64,000 nucleotides of DNA from Microtetraspora niveoalba (GCF_001570405.1 NZ_BBYM01000022.1:1-64000); one strand, 5' to 3'. Positions 1-9,736 are shown, counted from the first letter of the stretch. The notes: a model not told the origin generated them from the letters alone. Program-made: numbers and translations.

Positions 1-2
1 GG

Positions 3-1364
3 CCGCAGCGTTCGTTCGGTGATCGGGACCGTGGTTTCCGTGATCGTGATGATCGTGGTCCGCGGCGTGAGGGCGGTGGTTTCGGTGGCCGGTACGGCTC
101 CCGTGACCGCGATGCTGAATCGCGTCCGTCAGGGGAGCGTTTCCAGCGCGGCGACGACCGCGGTGGGCGCCCCTTCCGGGACCGCGACGGTGAAGGAGGC
201 TTCCGCGACCGTCCGGGCCGCCCGGCGGGTGAGCGTGAGGACCGGGGCGGGGCCAGGCCGTTCAGCCGCGAGGGGTTCTCGGGCGGCAGCCGTACCCGGT
301 ATGAGCAGGAGAACGAGCCGAAGGAACGTGAGAAGCTGCCCGAGCTCGCGCCCGACATCACGCCGGACGAGCTGGACAGCGAGGCGCGCGACGAGCTGAG
401 GTCGCTGCCGAACGACCTCGCCAACCTGGTGGCGAGCCACCTCGTGGCGGCCGCTCGCGCGTTGAGCGAGGAGGAGCCCGAGCGGGCGTACGAACACGCG
501 AAGGTCGCCCGCCGGTTCGCCGGCAGGATCGGCGTCGTGCGGGAGGCCGCCGGGATCGCGGCGTACCACGCTGGCCAGTACGCGGAGGCGCTCGGCGATC
601 TCCGTGCGGCGCGGCGGCTGACAGGCTCGGATGAGTACCTGCCGGTGATGGCCGACTGCGAGCGTGGGCTCGGTCGTCCCGAGCGGGCTCTGGACCTGGT
701 CCGTTCCCGCGAGGCGGAACGGCTGGACCGGGGCGGGAAGATCGAGCTGGCGATCGTCGAGTCCGGCGCGCGCCGCGATCTCGGTCAGCACGACGCTGCG
801 GTCATCACTCTTCAGCGGGTGCCAGAGCTGCGCGATCCGCAGCCGAAGCCGTGGTCGGCCCGGCTGGCGTTCGCGTACGCGGACGCGCTGGCGGACGCGG
901 GCCACCAGGCCGCGGCGACCGACTGGTTCGCCAAGGCGATGGCCTTCGACGAGGAGGGCGAGACCGACGCCGCCGAGCGCTATGCCGAGCTGACCGGCGG
1001 CGTGATCGAGGACGCCGAGGAGGACTTCGACGAACTCGACGAGGCGGGGCAGGCCGCAGAGGAGGCCCTGGCCGGCGAGGGCGACGAGGTCGTCGCGGAC
1101 CTGGCGACCGAGGGCGAGGGCGACTCGGCCGACGCCGACGCCGACGCCGAGCCGGCATCCGCCGCACCGGAGCCCTCCGCCGAACCGACCGTGGAGAAGG
1201 ACGACGCCCCCTCGGACGCCGTCACTTCCGATGCCGTCACTTCCGATGCCGCCGATGACCAGGCGGGCAAGGGGGACGCGGGCGCTCTGGGGCCGGCCTT
1301 CATAGAGCCCGACTTCGGCGACGTCCTGGACGGGCCGGACGACCGGGACAAGCCGGCTTCCTGA
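3..1364 (+). CDS. TPR-type protein with Arg/Gly/Asp-rich N-terminus (5' end outside window)
   Basis: The reading frame is open from base 3, so the start lies left of the window; about 453 codons are visible. Roughly the first 105 residues are low-complexity, dominated by Arg, Asp and Gly with RDRD/GGRPF-type repeats, and look disordered and nucleic-acid-binding. Residues ~115-330 are helical, with the A/L/Y spacing of TPR-like repeats (for example AYEHAKVARRFAG and AYHAGQYAEALGDLRAA). The C-terminal ~120 residues are an acidic Asp/Glu/Ala tail. In other actinobacteria a TPR protein of this kind sits upstream of the HAD-tlyA-nadK-recN block, which matches here. The biochemical role is unknown. 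The frame is sure; the function is not assigned. Confidence 0.8.
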   Translation, partial: PQRSFGDRDRGFRDRDDRGPRREGGGFGGRYGSRDRDAESRPSGERFQRGDDRGGRPFRDRDGEGGFRDRPGRPAGEREDRGGARPFSREGFSGGSRTRYEQENEPKEREKLPELAPDITPDELDSEARDELRSLPNDLANLVASHLVAAARALSEEEPERAYEHAKVARRFAGRIGVVREAAGIAAYHAGQYAEALGDLRAARRLTGSDEYLPVMADCERGLGRPERALDLVRSREAERLDRGGKIELAIVESGARRDLGQHDAAVITLQRVPELRDPQPKPWSARLAFAYADALADAGHQAAATDWFAKAMAFDEEGETDAAERYAELTGGVIEDAEEDFDELDEAGQAAEEALAGEGDEVVADLATEGEGDSADADADAEPASAAPEPSAEPTVEKDDAPSDAVTSDAVTSDAADDQAGKGDAGALGPAFIEPDFGDVLDGPDDRDKPAS

Positions 1365-1378
1365 TCGATAGCCGCGAA

Positions 1379-1414
1379 GGGCGGCGCCACCAGATCTGGT
1401 GGCGCCGCCCTTTT
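1379..1414. terminator. Bidirectional rho-independent-type terminator
   Basis: A perfect 32-nt palindrome (arms GGGCGGCGCCACCA and its complement around GATC) is followed by TTTT. It lies 15 bases after the TPR stop and faces the convergent MBL-hydrolase gene, so it can serve both. Confidence 0.85.
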
Positions 1415-1538
1415 CGTTCGTTCAGCGGGGCCCTGTGCGCTGCCGCCTCACCGGGGTGCCCCGGTCGGCTCCTTCAGTACGGCAGAGCGACCTCCGTACG
1501 GCGGGGCCTGCTAGCGGCGGCGGGGCGGGCCGAGGACG

Positions 1539-2501
1539 TCAGCCGGGGGTGCGGTCCAGCCAGTGCATGATGCCCGCGACATTGGACGGAGCGCCGCTGA
1601 GCAGTTCGAACTGCTCGGCGGTCGTCTCGTCTCCCTGAAGCGCGGCGTATCGCTCGCGTGTCCGGTCGCGGACCATCGCGACCGCGTGGTCCAGATCGAG
1701 TCCCTCCGAGCGGGCCTGCCGGGTGAGGTCCACCCAGATGCGCAGCTCTTCCGCCGACCTTTCCAGGGTCTCCGCCACGTTCGTGACCGGGCCGTAGTGG
1801 CTGAAGAGGAGCCGCTGTGGCCCGAGCGCGTCGAACAGGGCGATCGAGTCGAGAGCCACACCGAGGTCGAAGTCGGGCGGCGGCGTCGCGGGGCGGAGGT
1901 CGCCTGTCTCCGGAAGGTAGACGCCGGCGGCGTCACCCACGTACAGATCTCCACTGAGCGAGTCGAGCAGACCGACGTGATGCTTGGCATGGCCGGGTGA
2001 GTAGTGGCTCGACAGTGTTCGACCATTGCCCAGGTCGATGTTGCCGGTGTCGCCGAGCGCGCGGATCCTCGCGGCGTCCGTGGGGGCCAGGGCGCCGAAC
2101 AGGACGTCGAGCTTGTCGCCCCACACCATCTTCGCGCTGGCCATGAGCCGGGAGGGATCGGCGAGGTGCCGGGCGCCCTTCTCGTGTACGACGATCTCGG
2201 CCGAGGGGTAGAAGCGCGCGATGTCCCCGACGCCGCCGGCGTGATCGAGATGGATGTGCGTCACGACGACGGTCGCCAGATCGTCGGGTCCGACGCCCAG
2301 CGATGTCAGCGCGTCCCTGACGATGGGCGCGGACGTGGAGGTTCCGGTCTCCACCAGGCAGGGCCGGTCACCCAGGATCAGATAGCCGGCTGTGATGCCG
2401 GAATAGCCCGCCATCCTCGTGTCGATCTCGTAGACGTCCGCGCCTAGCGCTGTCACGTTGTCCACAGCCACCCCACTATCCCCAGAATCCGGTTCGGGCA
2501 A
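1539..2501 (-). CDS. MBL-fold metallo-hydrolase
   Basis: A 320-residue member of the metallo-beta-lactamase superfamily. The di-zinc signature THIHLDHAGG is at ~81-90, the third histidine lies in GHAKHH (~170), the bridging aspartate in YVGDAAG (~187) and the last histidine in SHYGP (~235). The extra helical C-terminal region is typical of the larger glyoxalase-II-like subgroup. The substrate cannot be told. The start chosen is TTG with an AAGGAG only 2-3 bases upstream, which is tight; a GTG ten codons in is an alternative. The gene stands alone, convergent with the TPR gene and divergent from the SSB-like gene. Confidence 0.85.
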   Translation of the reverse strand: MPEPDSGDSGVAVDNVTALGADVYEIDTRMAGYSGITAGYLILGDRPCLVETGTSTSAPIVRDALTSLGVGPDDLATVVVTHIHLDHAGGVGDIARFYPSAEIVVHEKGARHLADPSRLMASAKMVWGDKLDVLFGALAPTDAARIRALGDTGNIDLGNGRTLSSHYSPGHAKHHVGLLDSLSGDLYVGDAAGVYLPETGDLRPATPPPDFDLGVALDSIALFDALGPQRLLFSHYGPVTNVAETLERSAEELRIWVDLTRQARSEGLDLDHAVAMVRDRTRERYAALQGDETTAEQFELLSGAPSNVAGIMHWLDRTPG

Positions 2502-2556
2502 AGCTCCTTCAGCCTAATGAAAGGACAGTGGTCTCCCGAGGAGAGGGGAGAGACAC

Positions 2557-3492
2557 ATGCATGTGAACTCGGTACTGCTGCGCGGGCGGCTGTCGATGGA
2601 GGCCGAGCACCGGGAGCTGCCCAGTGGGGTTGTCCTCACGCGGTGGCGGCTCGCGGTCCGGAGGCCCGATGACCACCCCGGTCATCAACGTGCGGACGCC
2701 ATCGAGTGTGCCACGTTCGAGGACGACGTCCGCGAGACAGTGTCCGGTTGGATGCTCGACGACGTCGTCGAGGTCGAGGGGGCGGTGCGTCGCCGCTGGT
2801 GGCGCGGTGGCAGCCGATACGAGGTCGAGGTCCGTACGGCGCGGCTGGTCGAACGCGGCGGGTCTGTCCGGCGACCACGTCGGGCTGCGGATCAGCGAGG
2901 CCGCCCGGAGGTGAGCCAGGGTACGGGCGACGCGGTTGCGGCAGCACCGGGATCGCCTCCGGCGTTTGCCGCGTCGACGGCCGCGCCGGCGTCGCCCGCA
3001 GCGCGGGTTGTGCCGTCCCCCGGATCACCTCCTGAGGAGCCGCCAAGAGTGTCGCTCGCGATCCCGGAAACGCCGGGCGCCGCCGATTCTCCGCTCGCGC
3101 GCTCCGTGCCGTCCCCCACAGGCGAGGACGGGCGCATCGACATCGGTCCTGGCGAGTCAACCCCTGCGCACGTCAGTCGTGCGGAGGGCGCCCGTATGGG
3201 ACCCGGGCGTGCGGATTCTGGGCGTGCGGAATCCGGGCGTGCGGAATCCGGGCATGGGGAGGACAAGCGTGCGAGGCCCAGGCGCGGGGTGTCCCTGTCG
3301 CTCGTGGAGGGAGGTCAGTCCGTTGCGAAGACGCGCATCACCAATCCCGTGCGGGGCTTGGGGCTGAACGAGGTGGACTTCCTGGGGACGCGCTCCCCCA
3401 GGGCGGCCACGGCCAGCGCGTCCTCGGTCGCGAGCGGGTTGAGCAGGACGGCGGTCCCCGACAGTTGCCGCGCGAGCCGTACGGCGGCATAG
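2557..3492 (+). CDS. Single-stranded DNA-binding protein family (SSB paralogue) with long variable tail
   Basis: Residues 1-~105 form an OB-fold SSB domain: a VLLRGRLS strand, ELPSGVVLTRWRLAVRR, an IECATF core, and DVVEVEGAVRRRWWR near the end. The ATG follows a purine-rich GAGGAGAGGGGAGAG leader. About 200 residues of Ala/Pro/Ser/Gly/Arg-rich tail follow, with a GRADS/GRAES/GRAES/GHGED pentapeptide repeat at ~217-236. There is no acidic tip of the kind that replicative SSBs use to bind partners, so it is probably not the main SSB. The last ~178 bases run antisense through the conserved 3' end of the DUF1015 gene; the true stop could differ if there is a sequence error. Confidence 0.7.
   Translation: MHVNSVLLRGRLSMEAEHRELPSGVVLTRWRLAVRRPDDHPGHQRADAIECATFEDDVRETVSGWMLDDVVEVEGAVRRRWWRGGSRYEVEVRTARLVERGGSVRRPRRAADQRGRPEVSQGTGDAVAAAPGSPPAFAASTAAPASPAARVVPSPGSPPEEPPRVSLAIPETPGAADSPLARSVPSPTGEDGRIDIGPGESTPAHVSRAEGARMGPGRADSGRAESGRAESGHGEDKRARPRRGVSLSLVEGGQSVAKTRITNPVRGLGLNEVDFLGTRSPRAATASASSVASGLSRTAVPDSCRASRTAA
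3205..3260 (+). repeat. 15-bp tandem repeat inside the SSB-like tail
   Basis: Three near-identical 15-bp units GGGCGTGCGGAATCC plus a degenerate fourth, in frame, encoding GRAES-type pentapeptides. Confidence 0.85.
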
Positions 3493-4550
3493 GGGTCGTG
3501 ATGGACCACCAGGACCTGTCGCTCGTCGTCGGAGATGCCCCAGACCTTGGGCAGGAGGAACTCGCTGAGGATCGACGTGTCCATGGCGCGCCAGCGGGCG
3601 GAGCGATCGGCAGGCATGGCGTGTTCGACCTGCATCGGGTCGGGGTTGGTCAGCAGGTGCGACGGGCCGTCTCCGGCGAGCACGAACGCGGGCCCCGTCG
3701 CCGTGGCGAGCCCGGAAAGCGCGTCATCGAGGGAGACGAACTCGTGGACCTGCCACGCCCCCTTGGCCCGTGCCGCCGCCTCCGGCAGGGGCAGGCCGGG
3801 GATCACCCGGTGGATCGCCTTCAGGTCCGGAGGATAGGCACTGGAGTCCACCAGAAGCGCGAGCCCGTAGTCCCATGGGCCGGACTCCTCGTGATCCTCG
3901 CGCAGCTTCTGGTACGTGGCATAGCGGTGATGGCCGTCCGCGATCAACGCCTGCCGGTCCCGCAGGTCCTCGCCGATCGCCGCGATCTCCACCGGGTCGG
4001 TCACCGCCCACAGTCGGTGGCGGAATCCGTCGCCCGTCTGGATGTCGAGGATCGGGACACGCAGCGCGGCGACCTCGTCCACCAGGCGCGACGCGGTCCC
4101 CCCGCCCTCGTACAGCAGGAAGATCGGTTCGAGGTTGGCCTCCGTGGTCCGCATCAACGCCAGGCGGTCGGCGATCGGGCCGGGCATGACGTCCTCGTGC
4201 GGCAGCACTGAGGGGGAGCCGACACCCACTGCGCCGATCAGCCCGCGCTGCAGGATGCCGGGGCCGCTCTGCTCGTACACATAGAGCGCCGCCAAGGGGT
4301 CCACGGAGAGCGTCCCGGACGACAGCCACTCGTCCAGCTCCGCGCGGGCGTCCGTGTAATGGCTCACGCCGGGAAGGATCAGGCGCACCACGTTGTTGGG
4401 GTGGGAGTCCAGCAGATCCTGGACGTCGTCGGGGGAGACGAGGTCGTACGGCGGCGAGGTCACCGCAGCGAGATCGTCCACTGTGAAGCGCACGCCGCGG
4501 AACGGACGCAGCGTCAGGGCCGGCCGTTCAGAAGTCTCCATACCGGGCAT
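3315..4550 (-). CDS. DUF1015 family protein
   Basis: A 411-residue protein with the family's landmarks: PFRGVRF and TSPPYDLVSPDD near the start, a DGHHRYATYQKLRE-type His-rich motif in the middle, and the typical ending PRKSTSFSPKPRTGLVMR. The family is widespread in bacteria, sometimes near serine or phosphonate metabolism, but has no settled reaction; the HHRY motif suggests nucleotide or kinase-like chemistry (inference). Two ATGs (4550 and 4541) are possible and neither has a clear Shine-Dalgarno sequence. It is convergent with the SSB-like gene, overlapping it by ~178 bases, and divergent from the small TPR gene. Confidence 0.85.
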   Translation of the reverse strand: MPGMETSERPALTLRPFRGVRFTVDDLAAVTSPPYDLVSPDDVQDLLDSHPNNVVRLILPGVSHYTDARAELDEWLSSGTLSVDPLAALYVYEQSGPGILQRGLIGAVGVGSPSVLPHEDVMPGPIADRLALMRTTEANLEPIFLLYEGGGTASRLVDEVAALRVPILDIQTGDGFRHRLWAVTDPVEIAAIGEDLRDRQALIADGHHRYATYQKLREDHEESGPWDYGLALLVDSSAYPPDLKAIHRVIPGLPLPEAAARAKGAWQVHEFVSLDDALSGLATATGPAFVLAGDGPSHLLTNPDPMQVEHAMPADRSARWRAMDTSILSEFLLPKVWGISDDERQVLVVHHDPYAAVRLARQLSGTAVLLNPLATEDALAVAALGERVPRKSTSFSPKPRTGLVMRVFATD

Positions 4551-4628
4551 GTTGCCATAAATGCCCGGTCTTCCCGAGGCTGCGGTGGCGGGTTGGTCAG
4601 GAAATCGCATTGCAGGAGGCCCCACAGA

Positions 4629-5051
4629 ATGATCCAGGGACGACATGGACCATCGGATTACCAGCAGGACGGCCCGGCCGGGGGTGTTTACGAATGGTTC
4701 CAGCGCGGCGTCAAGCTCCTGGAAGAGGGTAGCCCCGCCGCCGCAGCGGCGCTCCTGGAACGCGCGGCCCACGCGGAACCCGAGTCCCGCAGCATTCGTG
4801 AGGCGCTGGCACGGGCACAGTTCAACTCCCGCAGGTACGCCGACGCGGTCGGAAGCTTCCGCTGGATCGTGGACGCCAACCCCACCGAGGACTACGCCTA
4901 CTACGGTCTCGGCATGGCGTTGTGGCGCACCGGTGACATCGAGGGAGCCCAGGAGCCCCTGGCCGTCGCCGTGGCGATGCGCCCCGACCTGCGGCATTAC
5001 GTCTCGGCGCTGACCCAGGTGCGTGCCACGCTGCGGGCGAGGAAGGCATGA
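4629..5051 (+). CDS. Small tetratricopeptide-repeat protein
   Basis: A 140-residue protein with an AGGAGG Shine-Dalgarno sequence nine bases before the ATG. Helical repeats with TPR spacing fill residues ~20-135 (WFQRGVKLLEEGSPAAAAALLERA; YADAVGSFRWIVDANP; YYGLGMALWRTGDIEGA). It is probably a protein-interaction module. Its stop overlaps the ATG of the HAD phosphatase (ATGA), so the two are translationally coupled. From memory, the same TPR-then-HAD order occurs upstream of tlyA in mycobacteria. Confidence 0.85.
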   Translation: MIQGRHGPSDYQQDGPAGGVYEWFQRGVKLLEEGSPAAAAALLERAAHAEPESRSIREALARAQFNSRRYADAVGSFRWIVDANPTEDYAYYGLGMALWRTGDIEGAQEPLAVAVAMRPDLRHYVSALTQVRATLRARKA

Positions 5052-6067
5052 GCCCCGACATGTCGCGCACGTCCCTGATCGACGCCTACGACACTCTCCT
5101 GCTCGACCTGGACGGCGTCGTCTACCTCGGCCGGCATGCCGTACGGAACGCTCCCGAGTCGCTGGCGGCGGCGCGGGAGCGTGGGGTCCGGCTTGCCTTC
5201 GTCACGAACAACGCCTCCCGCACCCCCGGCGCGATCGCGGCTCATCTCAGCGACATCGGCGTTCCGGCGGTCTCCGACGACGTGGTGACCTCCGCCCAGG
5301 CGGCCGCCCGGCTCGTGGCCGAGCGGTTCCCCGCGGGTTCCCCCGTCCTGGTCGTCGGTGGCATGGGCTTGCGCGGCGCCTTGCGGGCGTGCGGGCTGCG
5401 TCCTGTGACGACCGCCCTGGACGGGCCCGTCGCGGTCGTCCAGGGGATATGGGAAGGCATCTCGTACGGCCTGCTCTGTGAGGGAGCCTTGGCCGTGCGT
5501 GCGGGGGCCTGGTTCGTCGCGGCGAACGCGGACACGACGATGCCGACCAATCGGGGCGAGCTGCCGGGCAACGGTTCGATGACCAGGGTCATCGCCACCG
5601 CGACCGGTGTCGAGCCGGTCGTCGCGGGCAAACCGGAGCCGCCGTTGCACCGCGAGTCGATGATCCGTACGGGGGCGGAGCGGCCGCTGATCGTCGGTGA
5701 CCGGCTGGACACCGACATCGAGGGCGCGACCAGGGCGGGAGTGGACAGCCTGCTGGTCCTGACCGGGGTCAGCGGTCCGCTGGACCTGCTCACCGCGTCC
5801 CCGTGGCACCGTCCCGCGCACGTGGCGATGGACCTGTCCGGGCTCCACGAGCCTCCTGCCCGAGTACTGCGCGGCCGCGACGGCTGGGAGTGCGCGGGCT
5901 GGACGGCTCGATGGGAGGGGGGTCGGCTGGGCCTGTCCGGCGACGGCGACCTGATCGACGGGCTCCGGGCGGCGTGCGCGGCGGCATGGGACGAGGCCGG
6001 CGACGGCCGGGTGGACGAGGACGCGGTGAAACCGGTTCTCCTGACCCTCGAGTCCCTGTCACGGTGA
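5048..6067 (+). CDS. HAD-IIA family phosphatase (NagD / phosphoglycolate phosphatase-like)
   Basis: A 339-residue haloacid-dehalogenase hydrolase. The nucleophile motif DLDGVVYLG is at 20-28, motif II FVTNNASR at ~51-58, the motif III lysine in AGKPEPP and the motif IV acids in VGDRLDTDIEGA, all intact, with a IIA cap between II and III. Such enzymes dephosphorylate 2-phosphoglycolate, sugar phosphates or nucleotides; the substrate here is unknown. After ~265 an ~75-residue C-terminal module (CAGWTARWEGGRLGL...) follows the catalytic domain, as in actinobacterial homologues. It is coupled to the upstream TPR gene. Confidence 0.88.
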   Translation: MSPDMSRTSLIDAYDTLLLDLDGVVYLGRHAVRNAPESLAAARERGVRLAFVTNNASRTPGAIAAHLSDIGVPAVSDDVVTSAQAAARLVAERFPAGSPVLVVGGMGLRGALRACGLRPVTTALDGPVAVVQGIWEGISYGLLCEGALAVRAGAWFVAANADTTMPTNRGELPGNGSMTRVIATATGVEPVVAGKPEPPLHRESMIRTGAERPLIVGDRLDTDIEGATRAGVDSLLVLTGVSGPLDLLTASPWHRPAHVAMDLSGLHEPPARVLRGRDGWECAGWTARWEGGRLGLSGDGDLIDGLRAACAAAWDEAGDGRVDEDAVKPVLLTLESLSR

Positions 6068-6119
6068 CCGTGCCGTGGGGCCCCGCCACGCTGATCGTGA
6101 GTCCCCGGCCCGGGCTGCC

Positions 6120-6427
6120 GATGTCACCGTGATTGGTGGCCCCTTGGCCTGGGGTGATGATGTCACCGCGATTGTCGGCCCTTGGCCTGGGGTGGTGATG
6201 TCACGGCGACTGTGGGCCCTCGGCCCCGAGCAGAAGGTGCCGTAGGACCGGAGGGGCTGGGCTGGTGATGTCACGGTCGACTGCGGGGCCGCGGCCCGGG
6301 GGACGTTGTCGTCGTCGTGAGGCTGTGAGGCTGTGAGGCCCTCGGCCGGGGCCGACGATGTCAGGACGACCGTGGCCCTCGGACCCGGGCAGACAGCGTT
6401 CGTAGGGCCGTGGTCCTCGGCCCGGGC
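6120..6427. repeat. Degenerate intergenic minisatellite (five units)
   Basis: Five units start with GATGTCACCG / GATGTCACGG / GATGTCAGGA at 6120, 6159, 6197, 6267 and 6357. They run through a shared GGCCCTYGGCCYGGGG block; the first two are 39 and 38 bp and later ones carry an added ~30-50 bp. The array fills most of the 438-bp gap between the HAD gene and the convergent SCP2 gene. The short frames inside it have no family hallmarks, so it is treated as non-coding. Confidence 0.75.
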
Positions 6428-6505
6428 GGGCGGCCGCCGTCATGACGGTCGAAAGGAGTTCACATGCCCAGGCGAAGGGGATAGGGGGTGCCGTCTGAGA
6501 GGGCG

Positions 6506-6853
6506 TCAGAGGAGCTTGCGGAGCCGCAAGAGGTCACCGAGGCTGGCGTCGATCTTGACCCGGCCGCCGAAGAGCGCACGCGCCATGTCGAGCTCACCGT
6601 TGACCATGGAGATCAGGTCGGTGCTGGCGATCGTGATCTTGACCTCCGTGGGCCGGCCGTCCTGCGGAGGGGCGTCGGTGAACGGGTCGAGCCCCGATCG
6701 GTGGATCCGGCCGTAGAAGGTCATGCCGAGGTCGGAGATGTGGCAGGCCAGCCTGCGCTCGACGACGTGCCTGGCGCGGTCCTCCTCGCTGATCTCGTCG
6801 AACTGCTCGACGAGCTTCTCGAGCGCCGCCCGGCATTCCTCGACGGTCGCCAT
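6506..6853 (-). CDS. SCP2 sterol-binding domain protein
   Basis: A 115-residue single-domain protein of the SCP2 type (VERRLACHISDLGMTFYGRI, then the KITIASTDLISMVNGELDMARALFGG-type core and KIDASLGDLLRLRKLL). These small proteins form a hydrophobic pocket for lipids or acyl groups; the ligand is unknown. GAGAGG lies ~7-9 bases before the ATG. It is transcribed against its neighbours. Confidence 0.88.
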   Translation of the reverse strand: MATVEECRAALEKLVEQFDEISEEDRARHVVERRLACHISDLGMTFYGRIHRSGLDPFTDAPPQDGRPTEVKITIASTDLISMVNGELDMARALFGGRVKIDASLGDLLRLRKLL

Positions 6854-7382
6854 GCGTATGCCTCTCTTCCCACGGCCGGTCAGATGCCTCTGTACCTACG
6901 GACGGTAGCGTTCCTCATGAGCACTGCGCGAAATATGACACGTACCGCCGGATCAGCGACAAGGGGGGGCCGCATGATGGTCGAGGCCTTGCCAGGCTAC
7001 GTCCGGCGGGCCCATGCCTTCACCACTACCGCCCAGATCGCACCGCCGGGCCGTGCCGCGCGCCGAGCACGTCGCCCCCTCCGGCTCGCGCTCGCCGCAC
7101 CTACGGACCGTACCCGGCCGCCGGGGGCGTGGCGCACGGACAGCGTTTCGACATCGGCGTCGGCATCGCCGTGCCTGCCGAACCCGTGGAAAGGGACCGA
7201 TTCCGCTACCGTCGGACCGGAGAGCATCACACGTCCGCCGCGGCACGGGGCCGTACGGCCGCGATGACGGACGGGGAACCAGCCAGGACGACCAGGATCC
7301 GCGCGACGGGCTCCGCGATGAGGACCCGCGACAGGATCCGGCACGACGAGGACCGGTGCGACCGGATCCATCGGAGGGACGC
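6854..7382. other. Intergenic region without recognised gene
   Basis: 529 bases between the divergent SCP2 gene and the small ORF preceding tlyA. It should hold both promoters. No reading frame here shows a family signature; the open frames are high-GC shadows. Confidence 0.6.
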
Positions 7383-7586
7383 ATGACCGAGACCGGCGCC
7401 GAGCCGTCGGCGGCGCGGCAGACACCGCGCGGGGGCGACGAGGCCGTCCAGGAGGCGCTGTCCGCGCTCCGGAAGCTGGGGGACCTGCCCGTCGCCGAGC
7501 ACGTCGGCGTGTTCGAGGAGGCGCTGACCTGCCTGGAGAGCGCGCTCGCGTCCGTGGACGAGCCCATCGGAGAGCCGCACCGGTGA
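7383..7586 (+). CDS. Small conserved protein upstream of tlyA (Rv1693-like position)
   Basis: A 67-residue protein; GGAGGG precedes the ATG by four bases. The C-terminal half (ALSALRKLGDLPVAEHVGVF, followed by a conserved-looking EEALTCLESALASVD) is an amphipathic helical pair. From memory, a protein of this size and pattern occupies the same slot between the HAD gene and tlyA in mycobacteria and streptomycetes. No function is known. Its TGA overlaps the GTG of the next open frame. Confidence 0.65.
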   Translation: MTETGAEPSAARQTPRGGDEAVQEALSALRKLGDLPVAEHVGVFEEALTCLESALASVDEPIGEPHR

Positions 7587-7929
7587 ATCACCTGTCCGAA
7601 GGCATGGCACCGGCACCGAGTGCCCGGGTGTCTCTCTCTCGTCTCTTGTCGTTTGGTGCGCCGGTGTGGGCTTCCCGAGAGGCGAGAGTCCCCGTGACGG
7701 GTTTCATGCCGCGCGGTGTTCGAGGGGCGGGGGACGGGGTGTCCCTGCCTCGTCTCCTGTCCTGTGGTGCGTCGGTGTGGGCTCGTCGAGAGACGTGCTC
7801 TGGAGTGTCGGAGGCCGGTTCGATGTCGTCCCGTGTTCCAGGTGCCACAGCGCGGGTGACGACAGCTCGGATGGCGACAGCTCGGGTGGCGACAGCGTGG
7901 GTGACGACTCGGACGGGCGGGTGGGGCCG

Positions 7930-7933
<4 letters not shown>
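7583..7933 (+). CDS. Possible coupled small ORF carrying in-frame repeats (doubtful)
   Basis: A 116-codon frame starts with GTG overlapping the preceding stop (GTGA) and ends at a TGA overlapping the tlyA ATG (ATGA), exactly as an operon member would. It contains a 111-bp duplication, read in frame as VSLSRLLSFGAPVWASRE and VSLPRLLSCGASVWARRE, and a 15-bp repeat near the end. Against it: third codon positions are much less GC-rich than in neighbouring genes, there is no family resemblance, and the repeats could be a neutral minisatellite whose periods happen to be multiples of three. Confidence 0.35.
7628..7849. repeat. Diverged 111-bp tandem duplication
   Basis: Copy one begins at 7628 and copy two at 7739, with long stretches of similarity (GGTGCGCCGGTGTGGGCT against GGTGCGTCGGTGTGGGCT). 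They are diverged but gap-free, so the duplication is not recent. Confidence 0.75.
7856..7915. repeat. 15-bp tandem repeat before tlyA
   Basis: Four units of the GTGGCGACAGCTCGG type at 7856, 7871, 7886 and 7901, ending 14 bases before the tlyA start. Confidence 0.75.
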
Positions 7934-8735
<802 letters not shown>

Positions 8736-8739
<4 letters not shown>

Positions 8740-9656
8740 CGACACAGAAGCGACCCGCACGGACCGTCGTGGTCACGGCCCACACAGGCAGGGAGCCGGC
8801 GGTCGACAGCGCCAGGCTGGTGATCCACCGGCTGGTCGGCGCCGGCCTGCGCGTGCGCGTGTTCGATGTGGAGGCGGAGGAGATCGCCTGCCCCGGCGTC
8901 GAGGTCGTGCCGGCGGACCCCGCCTCGCTCCACGAGTCGGAGCTGATGATGGTGCTCGGGGGTGACGGGACGCTGCTGCGCGCGGCGGAGATGGCCCGTC
9001 CGGCCGGGGTGCCGCTGCTCGGGGTCAACCTCGGTCATGTCGGTTTCCTCGCCGAGGCGGAGGTGGCCGATCTCGGCGCCGCAGTCGACCGCGTGGCGGA
9101 CGGCCGCTACGAGGTCGAGGAGCGGATGACGGTCGAGGTGGCCATCCGGCTGAACGGCTCGACGCTCGCCGAGACGTGGGCGCTGAACGAGGCCACGGTC
9201 GAGAAGGTCGACCGGATGCTGGAGCTCGTCGCCGAGATCGACGGCCGGCCGCTGTCCCGCTGGGGGTGCGACGGGGTGATCTGCGCGACGCCCACGGGTT
9301 CCACCGCGTACGCGTTCTCGGCCGGAGGGCCGGTGGTGTGGCCCGAGGTGGAGGCGCTGCTGATGGTGCCGATCAGCGCGCACGCCCTGTTCGCCCGGCC
9401 GATGGTGGTCTCCCCGCGCTCCACTCTCGCCGTGGAGATCGTGCCGGAGACCAGCGCGGGCGTGCTGTGGTGCGACGGCAGGCGCCGTTTCGACGTCCCT
9501 CCCGGGGCGAGGGTGGAGGTGCGCCGGGGGACCGTCCCCGTACGGCTGGCCCGGCTGCTGGGGGTGGAGACCACCGGGGCGCCGTTCACCGACCGCCTGG
9601 TGGCCAAGTTCGGCCTGCCGGTCGAGGGCTGGCGCGGGCGCGTCCGGTCCCCCTGA
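8736..9656 (+). CDS. nadK: NAD kinase
   Basis: A 306-residue enzyme phosphorylating NAD to NADP. The ATP/polyphosphate-binding GGDGTLLRAAE is at ~76-86, the NE motif in WALNEATVEK, and DGVICATPTGSTAYAFSAGG forms the conserved catalytic/NAD-binding region. The GTG start overlaps the tlyA stop (GTGA). The tlyA-nadK-recN order is standard in actinobacteria. Confidence 0.95.
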
Positions 9657-9736
9657 CCCGCCCCGTCCTCGAAAATCTTGGCGATATATGCGTAGGATCT
9701 CTGGGCGAGATCTGTCGGCGAAACGGGAGGGGACCA

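Noticed and set aside
6201-6443. Minus-strand short frames in the 6.1-6.4 kb repeat region as genes
   Set aside because: They only translate the repeat and lack SD sequence, domains and coding-like codon pattern.
9681-9696. LexA box or RecA-independent damage promoter for recN
   Set aside because: TTGGCGATA is followed by TAGGAT at six, not eight, bases and lacks the TTGTC core; no palindromic LexA site seen.
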